DNA of 35,713 nucleotides from Candidatus Competibacteraceae bacterium (GCA_003989075.1 RXIX01000024.1:1-35713); one strand, 5' to 3'. Shown: positions 10,655 to 19,452, counted from the stretch's first letter. Translations and numbers: made by a program. Notes: generated from the letters alone by a model not told the origin.

Positions 10655-11575
10655 GTGATGACCGATCCGCAGCGTCGCCGCCAGTATCTCGCCGAGCTGG
10701 GCATTCCCCTGTGGCTGCCGCGGCACGACGGCTTATTGTCCACCGCTGCGGTGGAAGCGCCCACACCGGCGCCGGCAAGTGACCCGGCACTGCTGCCAGC
10801 GGTCCCGGAACCGGTAGCGGCAGCGCCTGATCCGGTCGCTGCCGACAGCCCCCTGGATCGGGACATTGCCCCCCTGGATGCAGACTGGGAACCGTGCCTG
10901 GATGTGGGTGTGGATATTGATGTGGAGCTGGATATTGATGTGGACAGGGATGTGAATGACGATGCGCCCCACCCGGCCCCGCTCAGTCGCGCGGCACGCA
11001 TTGCCACACTGGACTGGACCGCGCTGGAGGCCGAAGTGCGTCAGTGCCAGTCCTGCGGGCTGTGCACGACCCGTACCCAGACCGTGTTCGGGGTCGGCGA
11101 TCGGCAGGCGCGCTGGCTGGTGATCGGTGAAGCGCCCGGCGCCGATGAAGACCGGCAGGGCGAGCCCTTCGTTGGCCGTGCTGGCAAACTGCTCAACCCG
11201 ATGCTGCAAGCGATCGGCCTGCGCCGCGAGCAGGTCTATATCGCCAATATTCTGAAATGCCGCCCGCCGGACAACCGCGATCCCACACCGGACGAGGCCA
11301 CCACCTGCCGGCCATTCCTGGAGCGGCAAATTGCCCTGCTCCAGCCCCGCATCATTCTGGCAGTCGGGCGCATCGCCGCGCAAAATCTGCTGGCCACCGA
11401 TACGCCGATCGGCAAGCTGCGGGGCCGGATTCACCGCCTGGGTCCGGCGCGCATCCCGCTGGTGGTCACCTACCATCCCGCCTATCTGCTCCGTTCGCCG
11501 CGCGAGAAGCGCAAGGCCTGGGATGATCTGCGTTTGGCACGCCGCGCGCTGGCCAATCCGGCAGCCACGCCATGA
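10655..11575 (+). CDS. Family 4 uracil-DNA glycosylase (Fe-S)
   Basis: Predicted base-excision repair enzyme that removes uracil from DNA; 306 residues. The catalytic domain starts at about residue 120. Conserved cysteines expected for the [4Fe-4S] cluster are in CQSCGLC (131, 134, 137), CRPP (202) and TTCRPF (218). Motif [20 protein letters not shown] (158-177) is the family 4 motif 1 and HPAYLL (274-279) the second active-site motif. The first ~110 residues are a low-complexity Pro/Ala/Asp-rich linker with an unusual Asp-Val/Ile repeat (about 83-100). Start could be GTG 10655 or the adjacent ATG 10658. It overlaps rimI by 4 nt (ATGA). Confidence 0.9.
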   Translation: MMTDPQRRRQYLAELGIPLWLPRHDGLLSTAAVEAPTPAPASDPALLPAVPEPVAAAPDPVAADSPLDRDIAPLDADWEPCLDVGVDIDVELDIDVDRDVNDDAPHPAPLSRAARIATLDWTALEAEVRQCQSCGLCTTRTQTVFGVGDRQARWLVIGEAPGADEDRQGEPFVGRAGKLLNPMLQAIGLRREQVYIANILKCRPPDNRDPTPDEATTCRPFLERQIALLQPRIILAVGRIAAQNLLATDTPIGKLRGRIHRLGPARIPLVVTYHPAYLLRSPREKRKAWDDLRLARRALANPAATP

Positions 11576-12051
11576 ACAGCGTCACGCAGACCACGCCTGC
11601 CGTACAGCGTGGACCCTTTCGCGCCATGCTGTACGCCGATCTGCGCGAGATCATCGCCATCGAGCAACAGGCCTATATCTTTGCCTGGACTGAGAATATC
11701 TTCCGTGACTGCATCCGCGCCGGCTACCACTGCCGGGTGGCACAGCCGCCGCATCGCCTGATCCAGGCCTATGGCATCCTGTCGGCGGCAGCGGGCGAAG
11801 CGCATGTACTGAATTTATGCGTACGCCGCGAACTGCAGGGCCGGGGCCTGGCCCGCCCACTGCTCGAACACCTGCTGGAACAGGCGCGCGCCGCGCAGGC
11901 GCAGACCGTGTTCCTGGAAGTACGCCCCTCCAACCTGCCCGCCCTGCGCCTCTATCAGACCGCCGGCTTTTGCGAGGTCGGTCTGCGCCGGGGCTACTAT
12001 CCCGCTGCCACAGGCCGCGAAGATGCTCTGGTCATGGCCCGGGAGCTGTGA
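11572..12051 (+). CDS. rimI: GNAT acetyltransferase, RimI-like
   Basis: GNAT-fold acetyltransferase of 159 residues, most like RimI, the enzyme that acetylates the N-terminus of ribosomal protein bS18. The acetyl-CoA pyrophosphate loop is RRELQGRGLARPLL (about residues 84-97), preceded by the beta-strand HVLNLCV and followed by FLEVRPSNLPALRLYQTAGF, which is the RimI pattern, and a C-terminal RRGYYP. It is translationally coupled to the upstream glycosylase (ATGA overlap). The N-terminal 15 residues are an extension compared with E. coli RimI. The exact substrate is inferred from family similarity. Confidence 0.85.
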   Translation: MNSVTQTTPAVQRGPFRAMLYADLREIIAIEQQAYIFAWTENIFRDCIRAGYHCRVAQPPHRLIQAYGILSAAAGEAHVLNLCVRRELQGRGLARPLLEHLLEQARAAQAQTVFLEVRPSNLPALRLYQTAGFCEVGLRRGYYPAATGREDALVMAREL

Positions 12052-12138
12052 GCCAGGCTGGCCCGGCCCGGATCCAGGACGCATGCCTGGAAGTTCATCA
12101 TCCGCGCTCGCCGCTGCCACCCTGCCCAGACGCCACTC

Positions 12139-14838
12139 ATGCCTGCCGAAACCCTTCTCGTTGACTCCGCGCTGATTCGCACCGCTGCCGGTCTGCTGAT
12201 TGGCTGCCTGCTGTTGCTGGCGCTGTTCGCCCAGCACTGGAAGCTGCTGGCGCTCGGGCAACGCTGCGCACACCTGGAAGCCGAGCTGGCCGCGCACCAG
12301 ACGCATACGCGGGGCGACCCCGATCTGCAGACGCTGCTTGACAGCCTGCCGATCGCTGCGGCCTACCGCAAGGGCGACAGTCTGCTCGTCAACCGCGCCG
12401 CAGAACAGCTGACCGGCTACACCCGCCAGGCCCTGGCTAATCCAGTTGCCTGGTTTGCAACCCTGCATGGCCGCGACCGCGACCGGGCCCGGCAGTATTA
12501 CGAAAGCGACCGGCAAACCGTACCAACCCATCCACGCATCCAGTCGATCATCCATCGCGACGGCTGGGTGCTGTGGGTCGAGTTCGCGATCGCGCCCTGC
12601 GGCAGCGACGAAATCTGGCTGCTACAGGACATCACCAACCATGAGCAGATGCGTCAGGCCCTGTGCGAAAGCCAGGAACGCTATCGTGCCCTCGCCGATG
12701 CCTCGCTGGATAGCATCTTCATCCTCGACCAGCGCGGCATCCTGCAGTATGCCAATCCGGCCGCCGCCCGCGCCTTCGGCTGTGAACCACAGACGCTGAT
12801 CGGCCAGAGTTTTTATCAGGTACAGCCCCCGGAAACCGTTTTCCGCAACCTGCAGATCGTGCAGCGCCTGCTCGACCATGGCGAAACGGCAACCATCGAG
12901 GAACCACGCCGCCTGGGCGAAACCACGCACTGGTACGAAACCCATCTGCTGCCGCTGTGCGATGAGCATGGGCGGCGCAACCGGGTCATGTGCGTCGGTC
13001 GCGATATCACCACGCGCCGCACTCTGGAGCAGCGTCTGCGCCAGTACCAGCATATCGTCGCAGCGCTGCCCGATGCCGTGTCGCTGGTCGATAGCGAATA
13101 CCGCTACCGGGTAGTGAATGACGAATATCTGCGCCGCACCGGCAAACGCCGCGAGCAGATCGAGGATCAGCCGGTTGCCGAGATCATGGGCACCACGACC
13201 TTTGCTGAGGTGGTCAAGCCGCAACTTGATCGCTGCCTGGGCGGTGAATCCATCCAGTATCAAGCCTGGTTTAATCTGAGTGGCAAGGATGCGCGTTTCC
13301 TCGATGTCAGCTACACGCCCTATCGCGATGAAAGCGGCGCCATCACCGGTATCCTGGTCAGCAGCCGCGATATCACGCCACTCAAGCAGCTTCAGGAACA
13401 AGCCCAGGTCGCGCTGGCCAAGTACCAGCTGCTGTTTGATACCTTCCCGCTGGGCGTAACCGTAACCGATGCCGACGGCCGGATTCTGGAAACCAATCAG
13501 ATGGCGGCGCACCTGCTGGGTCTGCCGGCCGAGACGCATCGGCAGCTCAGCATCACCGATCCCGCCTGGCACATCGTGCACCTGGACGGCACGCCGATAC
13601 CGGCCACCGAACGCGTCAGCGTGCGCGCCCTGCGCGAACAGCGGCGCATCGAAAATGCCGAGATCGGCGTCATTCGCCCCGACGGTCAGACCGTCTGGCT
13701 GAGTGTCACCGCCGCACCGCTGCCGCTGGCCGGCTACGGCGTGGTGATCACCTATCACGACATCAGCGACCGGCTGTGCACCGAGCAGACGCTGCGTGAA
13801 AGCGAGCAGCGCTTCCAGACTCTGTTCGCCCGCCATGACGCCATAATGCTGCTGATTGCTCCCGACACTGGCCGCATTCTCAACGCCAATCGCGCCGCCG
13901 AGCATTTCTACGGCTATGACCTGGCGCAGTTACGGCGTATGAACATCGCCGATCTCAACACCCTGCCGCCCGACGAGTTGCGCCGGGAACGCGAGCGTGC
14001 CCTGCACGAAACCTGCAACAGCTTCATCTTTTCGCATCGCCGCGCCGATGGCAGCCTGCGCACCGTCGAAGTGCACTCCTCGCCCATTCCGTTCGGCGAT
14101 CGCAAGGTGCTGTTCTCCATCATTCACGACATCACCGAGCGCCAACAGGCCGAGCAGGCGCTGCGCCAGTCGCTGCGGGAAAAGGAAATCCTGCTGCGCG
14201 AGATTCACCACCGCGTCAAGAACAACCTCGCCGCCATCATTGGCCTGGTCGATCTGCAACGCCAGGCAGCGACCACACCGCCCGAGCACCAGATTCTGCT
14301 CGCCGAGTTGGCCAACCGCTTCAAGTCAATGGCCCTGGTACATGACATGCTGTACCGGGCCGAAGCGCTGAACCGGATCGATTTTCATGTCTATCTGCAA
14401 GCCCTGAGCGACTGCCTGCGCGCGGCCTTCACCCCGTCGGAACCGATTCAGGTCGATACCCGCGCCCCGGGCATATGGCTGACTCTGGACACGGCCATCC
14501 CCTGCGGCCTGATTGTCAATGAGTTGCTGGTCAATGCCTTCAAGTACGCCTTTCCCGATGGCCGGCCGCGCGCCGGCGCCAGTGGCTGCCTGATCAGCGT
14601 CACCGTGACCCAGAACGATGGCGCCTGCACCCTGCGCGTCGCCGACAATGGCATCGGTCTGCCCGAGAATCTGGACTGGACCACCACCCGCACCCTGGGC
14701 CTGCGCCTGGTGCGCATGCTCAGCCGCCAGCCGCTACAGGGTTATCTCGAAGTCGATTGCAGCACCGGCACCTGCTTTCTACTGCGTTTTAACGTCACGG
14801 CCGACGCTAGCACTGCCGCGACGGCACTCCCGGCGTGA
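12139..14838 (+). CDS. Membrane-anchored multi-PAS sensor histidine kinase (HisKA_2)
   Basis: Predicted sensor kinase of 899 residues. One hydrophobic helix (about 13-34) near the N-terminus anchors or targets it to the membrane. Five PAS-like units follow at roughly 65-165, 175-295, 305-410, 425-540 and 550-675; each has the typical start (for example SLDSIFILDQRGILQYANPA or DAVSLVDSEYRYRVVN). The HisKA_2 dimerisation motif LREIHHRVKNNLAAIIGL places the phosphoacceptor at His690/His691. The HATPase_c domain has the N-box NELLVNAFKYAF and the G1 box VADNGIGLPENL. There is no receiver domain and no response regulator gene next to it, so its partner is elsewhere. The ligand is unknown. Confidence 0.88.
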   Translation: MPAETLLVDSALIRTAAGLLIGCLLLLALFAQHWKLLALGQRCAHLEAELAAHQTHTRGDPDLQTLLDSLPIAAAYRKGDSLLVNRAAEQLTGYTRQALANPVAWFATLHGRDRDRARQYYESDRQTVPTHPRIQSIIHRDGWVLWVEFAIAPCGSDEIWLLQDITNHEQMRQALCESQERYRALADASLDSIFILDQRGILQYANPAAARAFGCEPQTLIGQSFYQVQPPETVFRNLQIVQRLLDHGETATIEEPRRLGETTHWYETHLLPLCDEHGRRNRVMCVGRDITTRRTLEQRLRQYQHIVAALPDAVSLVDSEYRYRVVNDEYLRRTGKRREQIEDQPVAEIMGTTTFAEVVKPQLDRCLGGESIQYQAWFNLSGKDARFLDVSYTPYRDESGAITGILVSSRDITPLKQLQEQAQVALAKYQLLFDTFPLGVTVTDADGRILETNQMAAHLLGLPAETHRQLSITDPAWHIVHLDGTPIPATERVSVRALREQRRIENAEIGVIRPDGQTVWLSVTAAPLPLAGYGVVITYHDISDRLCTEQTLRESEQRFQTLFARHDAIMLLIAPDTGRILNANRAAEHFYGYDLAQLRRMNIADLNTLPPDELRRERERALHETCNSFIFSHRRADGSLRTVEVHSSPIPFGDRKVLFSIIHDITERQQAEQALRQSLREKEILLREIHHRVKNNLAAIIGLVDLQRQAATTPPEHQILLAELANRFKSMALVHDMLYRAEALNRIDFHVYLQALSDCLRAAFTPSEPIQVDTRAPGIWLTLDTAIPCGLIVNELLVNAFKYAFPDGRPRAGASGCLISVTVTQNDGACTLRVADNGIGLPENLDWTTTRTLGLRLVRMLSRQPLQGYLEVDCSTGTCFLLRFNVTADASTAATALPA

Positions 14839-14996
14839 GATCTTGTCTCAACGCACTGCTGCCTTAATGCAAAGAACTGCAAAAAAAGTACAGCGAAGCA
14901 TAGTGGCTTTGTCATAATGGCCATCGCGCCCGCCATGGGCGGCTCCTGAAGAAAAACCCTTTCATAAATCAAACAGCTAGTAGATAGAAGAGACAG

Positions 14997-15839
14997 ATGA
15001 CCGATATTATCAAGTCACACGCCAAAGTTGGCGTTTATGTCGATGCCGCCAACATTTCCCGCAACGGCGGCCAGCGCATGCAGTATGACGTTCTGCGCGA
15101 ATTCGCCTGCCGTGACCATGCTGAACCGCTGCGCCTCAACGTTTACCTCTCCTACGATGAGGAACGCGCCGAAACCAATACGGTCTATCGCGACAAGGCC
15201 CGCGCCTACCAGTCGGCACTGCGCGAAATCGGCTACAAGGTGATCGAGAAGCGGGTCAAGTGGTTCCAGGACGAGGCCGGCAACCGCTATGGCAAAGCCA
15301 ATGCCGATCTCGACATGGCGGTCGATGTGCTGCTGCAGTCGGAGAACCTGGACCGGGTGCTGCTGGTGACCGGCGATGGCGATTTTGTGCAGGTGGTGCG
15401 CGCCCTGCAGAACAAGGGCTGCCGGGTGGAAACCCTGGCCTTCGACAATGTGTCCGAGGAACTGCGCCGCGAATCGGACATGTTCGTTTCCGGCTATCTG
15501 GTACCGGGCCTGCTGCCGACCCGGGGCGATGACTACTTCTCGCCGGTCTGGGGTGCGATGGGTTCACGGGTGCGCGGCTACTGCTATCACCATGATGACA
15601 ACAAAAGCTTCGGCTTCATGCGCTTCCTGGTGAAATTGTCGCCCTACCTGTGGAAAACCGACTCGCGCGATGCCGATTCCCCATACCGGACGGCGTTCTT
15701 CCACGATTCCAGCCTGCCGGACGGCTTCAACGTGATGAAGCTGCCTTCACGCAACCACATTTTCGAATTCAACCTGGCCGAACCCAACGGCAAGCAGCCG
15801 GTCGCCACCGACATCGTGCTGATTCATCCCTCTTCCTGA
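14997..15839 (+). CDS. NYN-domain (LabA/DUF88) protein with cold-shock-like C-terminal domain
   Basis: Predicted RNA-acting protein of 280 residues. Residues 10-165 form a NYN (PIN-like) domain with acidic metal-binding positions Asp16 (VYVDAANIS), Asp104/Asp106/Asp110 (NADLDMAVD) and Asp127/Asp129 (VTGDGDFVQ), so the nuclease site looks intact. Residues ~191-278 look like a cold-shock OB fold: an RNP1-like KSFGFMRF (203-210), an RNP2-like AFFHDSSL (233-240), and a C-terminal NHIFEFNLAEPNGKQPVATDIVL, in the right order, with an insertion between the RNP motifs. It precedes prc by 47 bp on the same strand. A role in RNA cleavage is inferred; the OB-fold match is by eye. Confidence 0.8.
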   Translation: MTDIIKSHAKVGVYVDAANISRNGGQRMQYDVLREFACRDHAEPLRLNVYLSYDEERAETNTVYRDKARAYQSALREIGYKVIEKRVKWFQDEAGNRYGKANADLDMAVDVLLQSENLDRVLLVTGDGDFVQVVRALQNKGCRVETLAFDNVSEELRRESDMFVSGYLVPGLLPTRGDDYFSPVWGAMGSRVRGYCYHHDDNKSFGFMRFLVKLSPYLWKTDSRDADSPYRTAFFHDSSLPDGFNVMKLPSRNHIFEFNLAEPNGKQPVATDIVLIHPSS

Positions 15840-15886
15840 GACGCCAGCGCCCGGCGCAGCGGGATCCCTTCATCGAGGTTCTGTCC

Positions 15887-17980
15887 ATGCATTGCTTCCG
15901 AACCCTAAAGCTCCTCCTGGTCCTGCTGCTGCTATCGAGCCTGCCGGGCGTCAACGCCAGGACTGTCACGGACGATGTCGCCCCGCTGGCGCCAGCGGCG
16001 CAGCTCAACGCCCTGGACCGGACCATTGCCAACCTGCTCTCGCAACACCATTACCGGCAAAGCAAGCTCGACGACCGGCTGTCCTCGCTGATCCTCAACA
16101 CCTATCTCGATGATCTGGATGCCAACCACGCCTACTTCCTGGCCAGTGACATTGCCGCCTTCGAGAAATATCGCAGCACCCTGGACGATGCGCTCAAGAA
16201 CGGCAACCTGCAGCCGGCCTACGAGATCTTCAACGTCTATCTGCAGCGACTGGGCGAGCGCAGCGAACGCATCCAGGCGCTGCTCGGCCAGGATTTCCGC
16301 TTTGACAGCGATGAAACCCTGAACGTCGATCGCAAGAACGCGCCCTGGGCCAGGAGCGCCGCCGAACTCGACGAGTTCTGGCGCAAGCGGCTCAAGCACG
16401 AAATGCTGACCCTGATCGTCTCGGGCAAGGAACCCGCTGCCGCCCGCGAACTGCTGCGCAAACGCTACGAGAACCGCCTGAATCAGGCGCGCCAGACCAG
16501 CAGCGAGGACGTCTTTCAGCTCTACATGAATGCCGTCGCCCAGTCCTTCGATCCGCACACCGCCTATTTCTCGCCGCGCAACACCGAGAATTTCAATATC
16601 CAGATGCGCCTGTCGCTGGAAGGCATCGGCTGCGTGCTGCGCATGGAGGATGAACAGGTCACCGTGGTTGAACTGGTGACCGGTGGCCCGGCCGATCTGA
16701 GCCAGCAGATCAAGGCCAATGACCGCATCGTCGCTGTCGCTCAGGGCGATGATGGCCCCTGGGTGGATGTGGTCGGCTGGCGGCTGGATGATGTGGTCGA
16801 GCGCATTCGCGGCGCGCGCGGCTCGGTGGTGCGCCTGAAGATCCTGCCCGGTAAGGCCGGCGCGGCAGCGGCGGAAAAAACCGTGCGCCTGGTCCGCGAC
16901 ACCATCAAGCTGGACAAGCAGGCCGCCAAGAGCGAAATCAAGACCCTGCGCGACAGCGATGGGCGCGAGCGGCGCATCGGCGTGATCACCATTCCGGCCT
17001 TCTACAGCGATTTTGAAGCCGCCCGGCGCGGCGATCCCGACTATCGCAGCACCACCCGCGACGTGCGCCGCCTGCTTGGCGAACTGCACGGCAAGGTCGA
17101 TGGCCTGGTGCTGGACCTGCGCGGAAACGGCGGCGGTTCGCTGCAGGAAGCGATCGATCTGACCGGGCTGTTCATCGCCGAAGGGCCGGTGGTACAGGTC
17201 AAGCACACCCGTGGCGATGTCGAGGTGGAAAAGGACGGCGATCCTGAGCAGGTCTACGATGGACCGCTGGCGGTGCTGGTCGATCACGCCAGCGCCTCGG
17301 CCTCGGAAATTTTCGCCGGCGCCATTCAGGATTATGGCCGCGGCCTGGTGATTGGCGACCCGACCTTCGGCAAGGGCACGGTGCAGACCATGATCGATCT
17401 CAATCGTCTGACCCGCGCCGCCGAGCCGCAGGGCCAGCTCAAGCTGACCATTGCCAAGTTCTACCGGGTCAACGGCAGCAGCACCCAGCATCGCGGTGTC
17501 CGGCCCGATATCGACATTCCCTCGGTATTCGATAGCGAGGAGATCGGCGAGAGCGCCCAGAAGAACGCCCTGCCCTGGGATGAAATCGCCGCGACCCGCT
17601 TCCGCAATGACCGGCGGCTGCTGGCACTGCTGCCGGAGCTGTCGAAACGGCATCAGGTGCGGGCGACCAGCGATCCTGATTACCAGAGCTATCTGCAGGA
17701 TCTGCGATTCAGCCGTGAACAGCGCGAGAAAACCACCGTATCGCTGCGCGAAAGCCAGCGCCGCGCTGAACAGAACCGCATCGAGACCTGGCAGCGTGAA
17801 CGCGAGAACCGCTATCGCGCCCTCAAGAATCTGGCGCCACTGCAGCCCGGCGATGATCTGCCGCAGGGCAAGGAGAGCGCCATCCCCGATGCCGCCCTGC
17901 AGGAAAGCGTCCGCATCGTCGCTGACCTGATCGCCCTGAACGGCGGCAAGGCACCGGGCACCGTGGTCATGAATCGCTGA
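15887..17980 (+). CDS. prc: Tail-specific protease (C-terminal processing peptidase)
   Basis: Periplasmic S41-family protease of 697 residues, close to E. coli Prc/Tsp (682), which degrades misfolded or tagged proteins and processes cell-wall enzymes. A signal peptide ends around residue 24 (LLLVLLLLSSLPGVNA). An N-terminal helical domain is followed by a PDZ domain near 235-330 (SLEGIGCVLRMED, then GGPADLS) and the protease core with LDLRGNGGGSLQEAI. The catalytic dyad is Ser471 in HASASASEIF and Lys496 in TFGKGTVQ, spaced 25 residues as in E. coli. The C-terminal ~170 residues are the helical DUF3340 region. The ATG at 15887 has GAGG 8 nt upstream; the frame upstream is a shadow of the NYN gene. 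Confidence 0.95.
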   Translation: MHCFRTLKLLLVLLLLSSLPGVNARTVTDDVAPLAPAAQLNALDRTIANLLSQHHYRQSKLDDRLSSLILNTYLDDLDANHAYFLASDIAAFEKYRSTLDDALKNGNLQPAYEIFNVYLQRLGERSERIQALLGQDFRFDSDETLNVDRKNAPWARSAAELDEFWRKRLKHEMLTLIVSGKEPAAARELLRKRYENRLNQARQTSSEDVFQLYMNAVAQSFDPHTAYFSPRNTENFNIQMRLSLEGIGCVLRMEDEQVTVVELVTGGPADLSQQIKANDRIVAVAQGDDGPWVDVVGWRLDDVVERIRGARGSVVRLKILPGKAGAAAAEKTVRLVRDTIKLDKQAAKSEIKTLRDSDGRERRIGVITIPAFYSDFEAARRGDPDYRSTTRDVRRLLGELHGKVDGLVLDLRGNGGGSLQEAIDLTGLFIAEGPVVQVKHTRGDVEVEKDGDPEQVYDGPLAVLVDHASASASEIFAGAIQDYGRGLVIGDPTFGKGTVQTMIDLNRLTRAAEPQGQLKLTIAKFYRVNGSSTQHRGVRPDIDIPSVFDSEEIGESAQKNALPWDEIAATRFRNDRRLLALLPELSKRHQVRATSDPDYQSYLQDLRFSREQREKTTVSLRESQRRAEQNRIETWQRERENRYRALKNLAPLQPGDDLPQGKESAIPDAALQESVRIVADLIALNGGKAPGTVVMNR

Positions 17981-17984
17981 CGCC

Positions 17985-18848
17985 ATGACTGCACCCGTGC
18001 TGCTGGACCCGATACTGGCCGAGCGTCTGACCGTGGCTCTGGAACGGCTGGCGGCCACGCTGCCTACCGTGCCGACCATGCCTGACTGGGCCAACAGCCG
18101 CGCCTTTCGCTGGCGGCGCGGCCATTTGTGGCCGGTGCGTCATCCGCACCGGCTGCGGCTGGCTGATCTGCAGTGCATCGACCGGCAGAAGATGGCGCTG
18201 GATCGCAACGTGCGCCAGTTTCTGGCCAGGCGGCCCTGCAACAACGCCCTGCTCTGGGGCGCGCGCGGCACTGGCAAATCGTCACTGGTCAAGGCGCTGC
18301 TCAACGAATACGCCGGACAGGGCCTGCGCCTGATCGAGGTCGACCGGCATGATCTGCTCGACCTGCCGGAGATCGTTGAACCGCTGTTTAGCCGTCCCGA
18401 GCGCTTCCTGCTCTACTGCGATGATCTGTCCTTCGAGGCCAATGATCCCGGCTACAAGGCGCTCAAAGCGATGCTCGACGGTTCGATCAGCGCCACGCCC
18501 GATAATGTGCTGCTCTGCGCCACCTCCAATCGCCGCCACCTGTTGCCGGAATACCTGCGCGAGAACCAGGAGAGCCAACTGATCGATGGCGAGTTGCATC
18601 ACGGCGAGGCAGTGGAGGAAAAAATCTCGCTGTCGGAGCGCTTTGGCCTGTGGCTGTCGTTCCATCCCTTCAGCCAGGAGGATTATCTGGCCATCGTCAG
18701 CTACTGGCTGGAGCAACTGCACTGGCCGGCGGGCCTGGATGCAGATACCCGCGCCGCAGCCCTGCAATGGGCTCTGCAACGCGGTTCGCGCAGTGGCCGG
18801 GTCGCCTGGCAGTTTGCTCGCGACTGGATTGGCCAGCACAGCGTGTAG
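17985..18848 (+). CDS. DUF815 AAA+ family ATPase
   Basis: Predicted cytoplasmic ATPase of 287 residues. The Walker A motif GARGTGKS is at residues 92-99, Walker B is FLLYCDDLSFE (about 141-151), and CATSNRRHLLPEYL is the sensor-1 region with an arginine-rich continuation, as in DUF815 proteins. Between them lies the GYKALKAMLDGSISATPDNV segment characteristic of the family. It starts 4 nt after the prc stop, so the two are probably co-transcribed. DUF815 proteins have no settled function. A strong hairpin follows 45 bp after the stop. Confidence 0.9.
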   Translation: MTAPVLLDPILAERLTVALERLAATLPTVPTMPDWANSRAFRWRRGHLWPVRHPHRLRLADLQCIDRQKMALDRNVRQFLARRPCNNALLWGARGTGKSSLVKALLNEYAGQGLRLIEVDRHDLLDLPEIVEPLFSRPERFLLYCDDLSFEANDPGYKALKAMLDGSISATPDNVLLCATSNRRHLLPEYLRENQESQLIDGELHHGEAVEEKISLSERFGLWLSFHPFSQEDYLAIVSYWLEQLHWPAGLDADTRAAALQWALQRGSRSGRVAWQFARDWIGQHSV

Positions 18849-18893
18849 CCGCGTCCCGCCACCGCGCCAGCTCCAGCACTAGCGGCAAACCAC

Positions 18894-18924
18894 CATCCCC
18901 GCCCACGCGGGGATGCGTCGTTTT
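18894..18924 (+). terminator. Perfect 9-bp inverted repeat, probable terminator
   Basis: CATCCCCGC (18894-18902) and GCGGGGATG (18907-18915) form a perfect stem with a 4-nt loop, followed after 5 nt by TTTT. It would end the prc-DUF815 transcript. The palindrome also resembles the core of type I-E CRISPR repeats, but only one copy is present. A second imperfect AT-rich inverted repeat (GGCGGAAAAAT with ATTTTTTTCGCC, about 18938-18957) lies just after it. Confidence 0.55.
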
Positions 18925-18963
18925 CGCGGCGGAAAAATTCGTGATGATTTTTTTCGCCACCGC

Positions 18964-18991
18964 TGTAAGAAACGCCGCCGCGTTTCGACTA
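18964..18991 (+). promoter_or_regulatory. Candidate ECF sigma promoter of the buf operon
   Basis: TGTAAGA at 18964-18970 and CGACTA at 18986-18991 are separated by 15 bp. A GTAA-type -35 with a CG-starting -10 is the usual pattern of ECF sigma promoters and fits regulation by the ECF sigma factor encoded at the end of the same operon. A start point near 18998 would give a leader of about 95 nt before the bufA start codon. The match is by eye, without other promoters to compare. Confidence 0.5.
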
Positions 18992-19031
18992 ACCCACTAT
19001 CGAACGCAACAACACGCGCTTCGTATCCAAA

Positions 19032-19051
19032 CTCCTCCACTGCGGGAGGAG
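19032..19051 (+). promoter_or_regulatory. Hairpin in the bufA leader
   Basis: CTCCTCC (19032-19038) pairs perfectly with GGAGGAG (19045-19051) across a 6-nt loop in the presumed 5' untranslated region. The GGAGGAG half is a perfect Shine-Dalgarno-like sequence but lies about 41 nt before the bufA ATG, too far to serve it; the GAGG at about 19080 is used instead. A role in mRNA stability or translation control is a guess. Confidence 0.35.
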
Positions 19052-19092
19052 ATCGCCAAGCCCGATCCACGACTGATGATGAGGCACTCACC

Positions 19093-19401
19093 ATGAGCAA
19101 GACCCAGACTTCGACGACTCTTTCCGCCACTGCCCTGGCCCTGGCCCTCGGTACGGCGTTGACCCTGTCCGCCGCGCCAGCAGCGGCCGCCGACGACAAT
19201 GAAAAATGTTTCGGCGTCGCCCTCAAGGGCAAGAACGACTGCGCCGCCGGTCCCGGCACTTCCTGCGCCGGCACCTCCAAGACCGACTATCAGGGCAGCG
19301 CCTGGAAATACGTCCCCAAGGGCAGTTGTGAAAAGACCGCCTCCCCGACCTCGCCGACCGGTTACGGCCAGCTCGCCGCGTTCAAGGATAAGCAGTCCTG
19401 A
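19093..19401 (+). CDS. bufA: Bufferin-type RiPP precursor, DUF2282 (BufA/GigP)
   Basis: Precursor peptide of 102 residues. Residues 1-33 form a Sec-type signal peptide ([20 protein letters not shown] is its core), so the product is periplasmic. The mature part has the DUF2282 pattern with four cysteines: Cys39 and Cys50 in [14 protein letters not shown], Cys58 in TSCAGTS and Cys79 in KGSCE, with [15 protein letters not shown] conserved. In characterised bufferins the partner MNIO enzyme converts the two central cysteines to thiooxazoles, and the peptide binds copper. By position these would be Cys50 and Cys58. In Cupriavidus metallidurans the homologous gene is gigP in a gold/copper-induced operon. 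The ATG at 19093 has GAGG about 9 nt upstream; the longer frame upstream is not coding. Confidence 0.88.
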   Translation: MSKTQTSTTLSATALALALGTALTLSAAPAAAADDNEKCFGVALKGKNDCAAGPGTSCAGTSKTDYQGSAWKYVPKGSCEKTASPTSPTGYGQLAAFKDKQS

Positions 19402-19452
19402 TCACGCCCGGCTGCTGCTGAACGCACAGGACCGCTTTGAGGAATACCCGCG

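Noticed and set aside
15932-18094. 720-codon minus-strand open frame opposite prc
   Set aside because: Prc is unambiguous on the plus strand with intact catalytic residues; the antisense frame has no recognisable domain.
18890-18920. CRISPR array
   Set aside because: The I-E-like palindrome occurs only once here, with no spacer-repeat periodicity and no cas genes.
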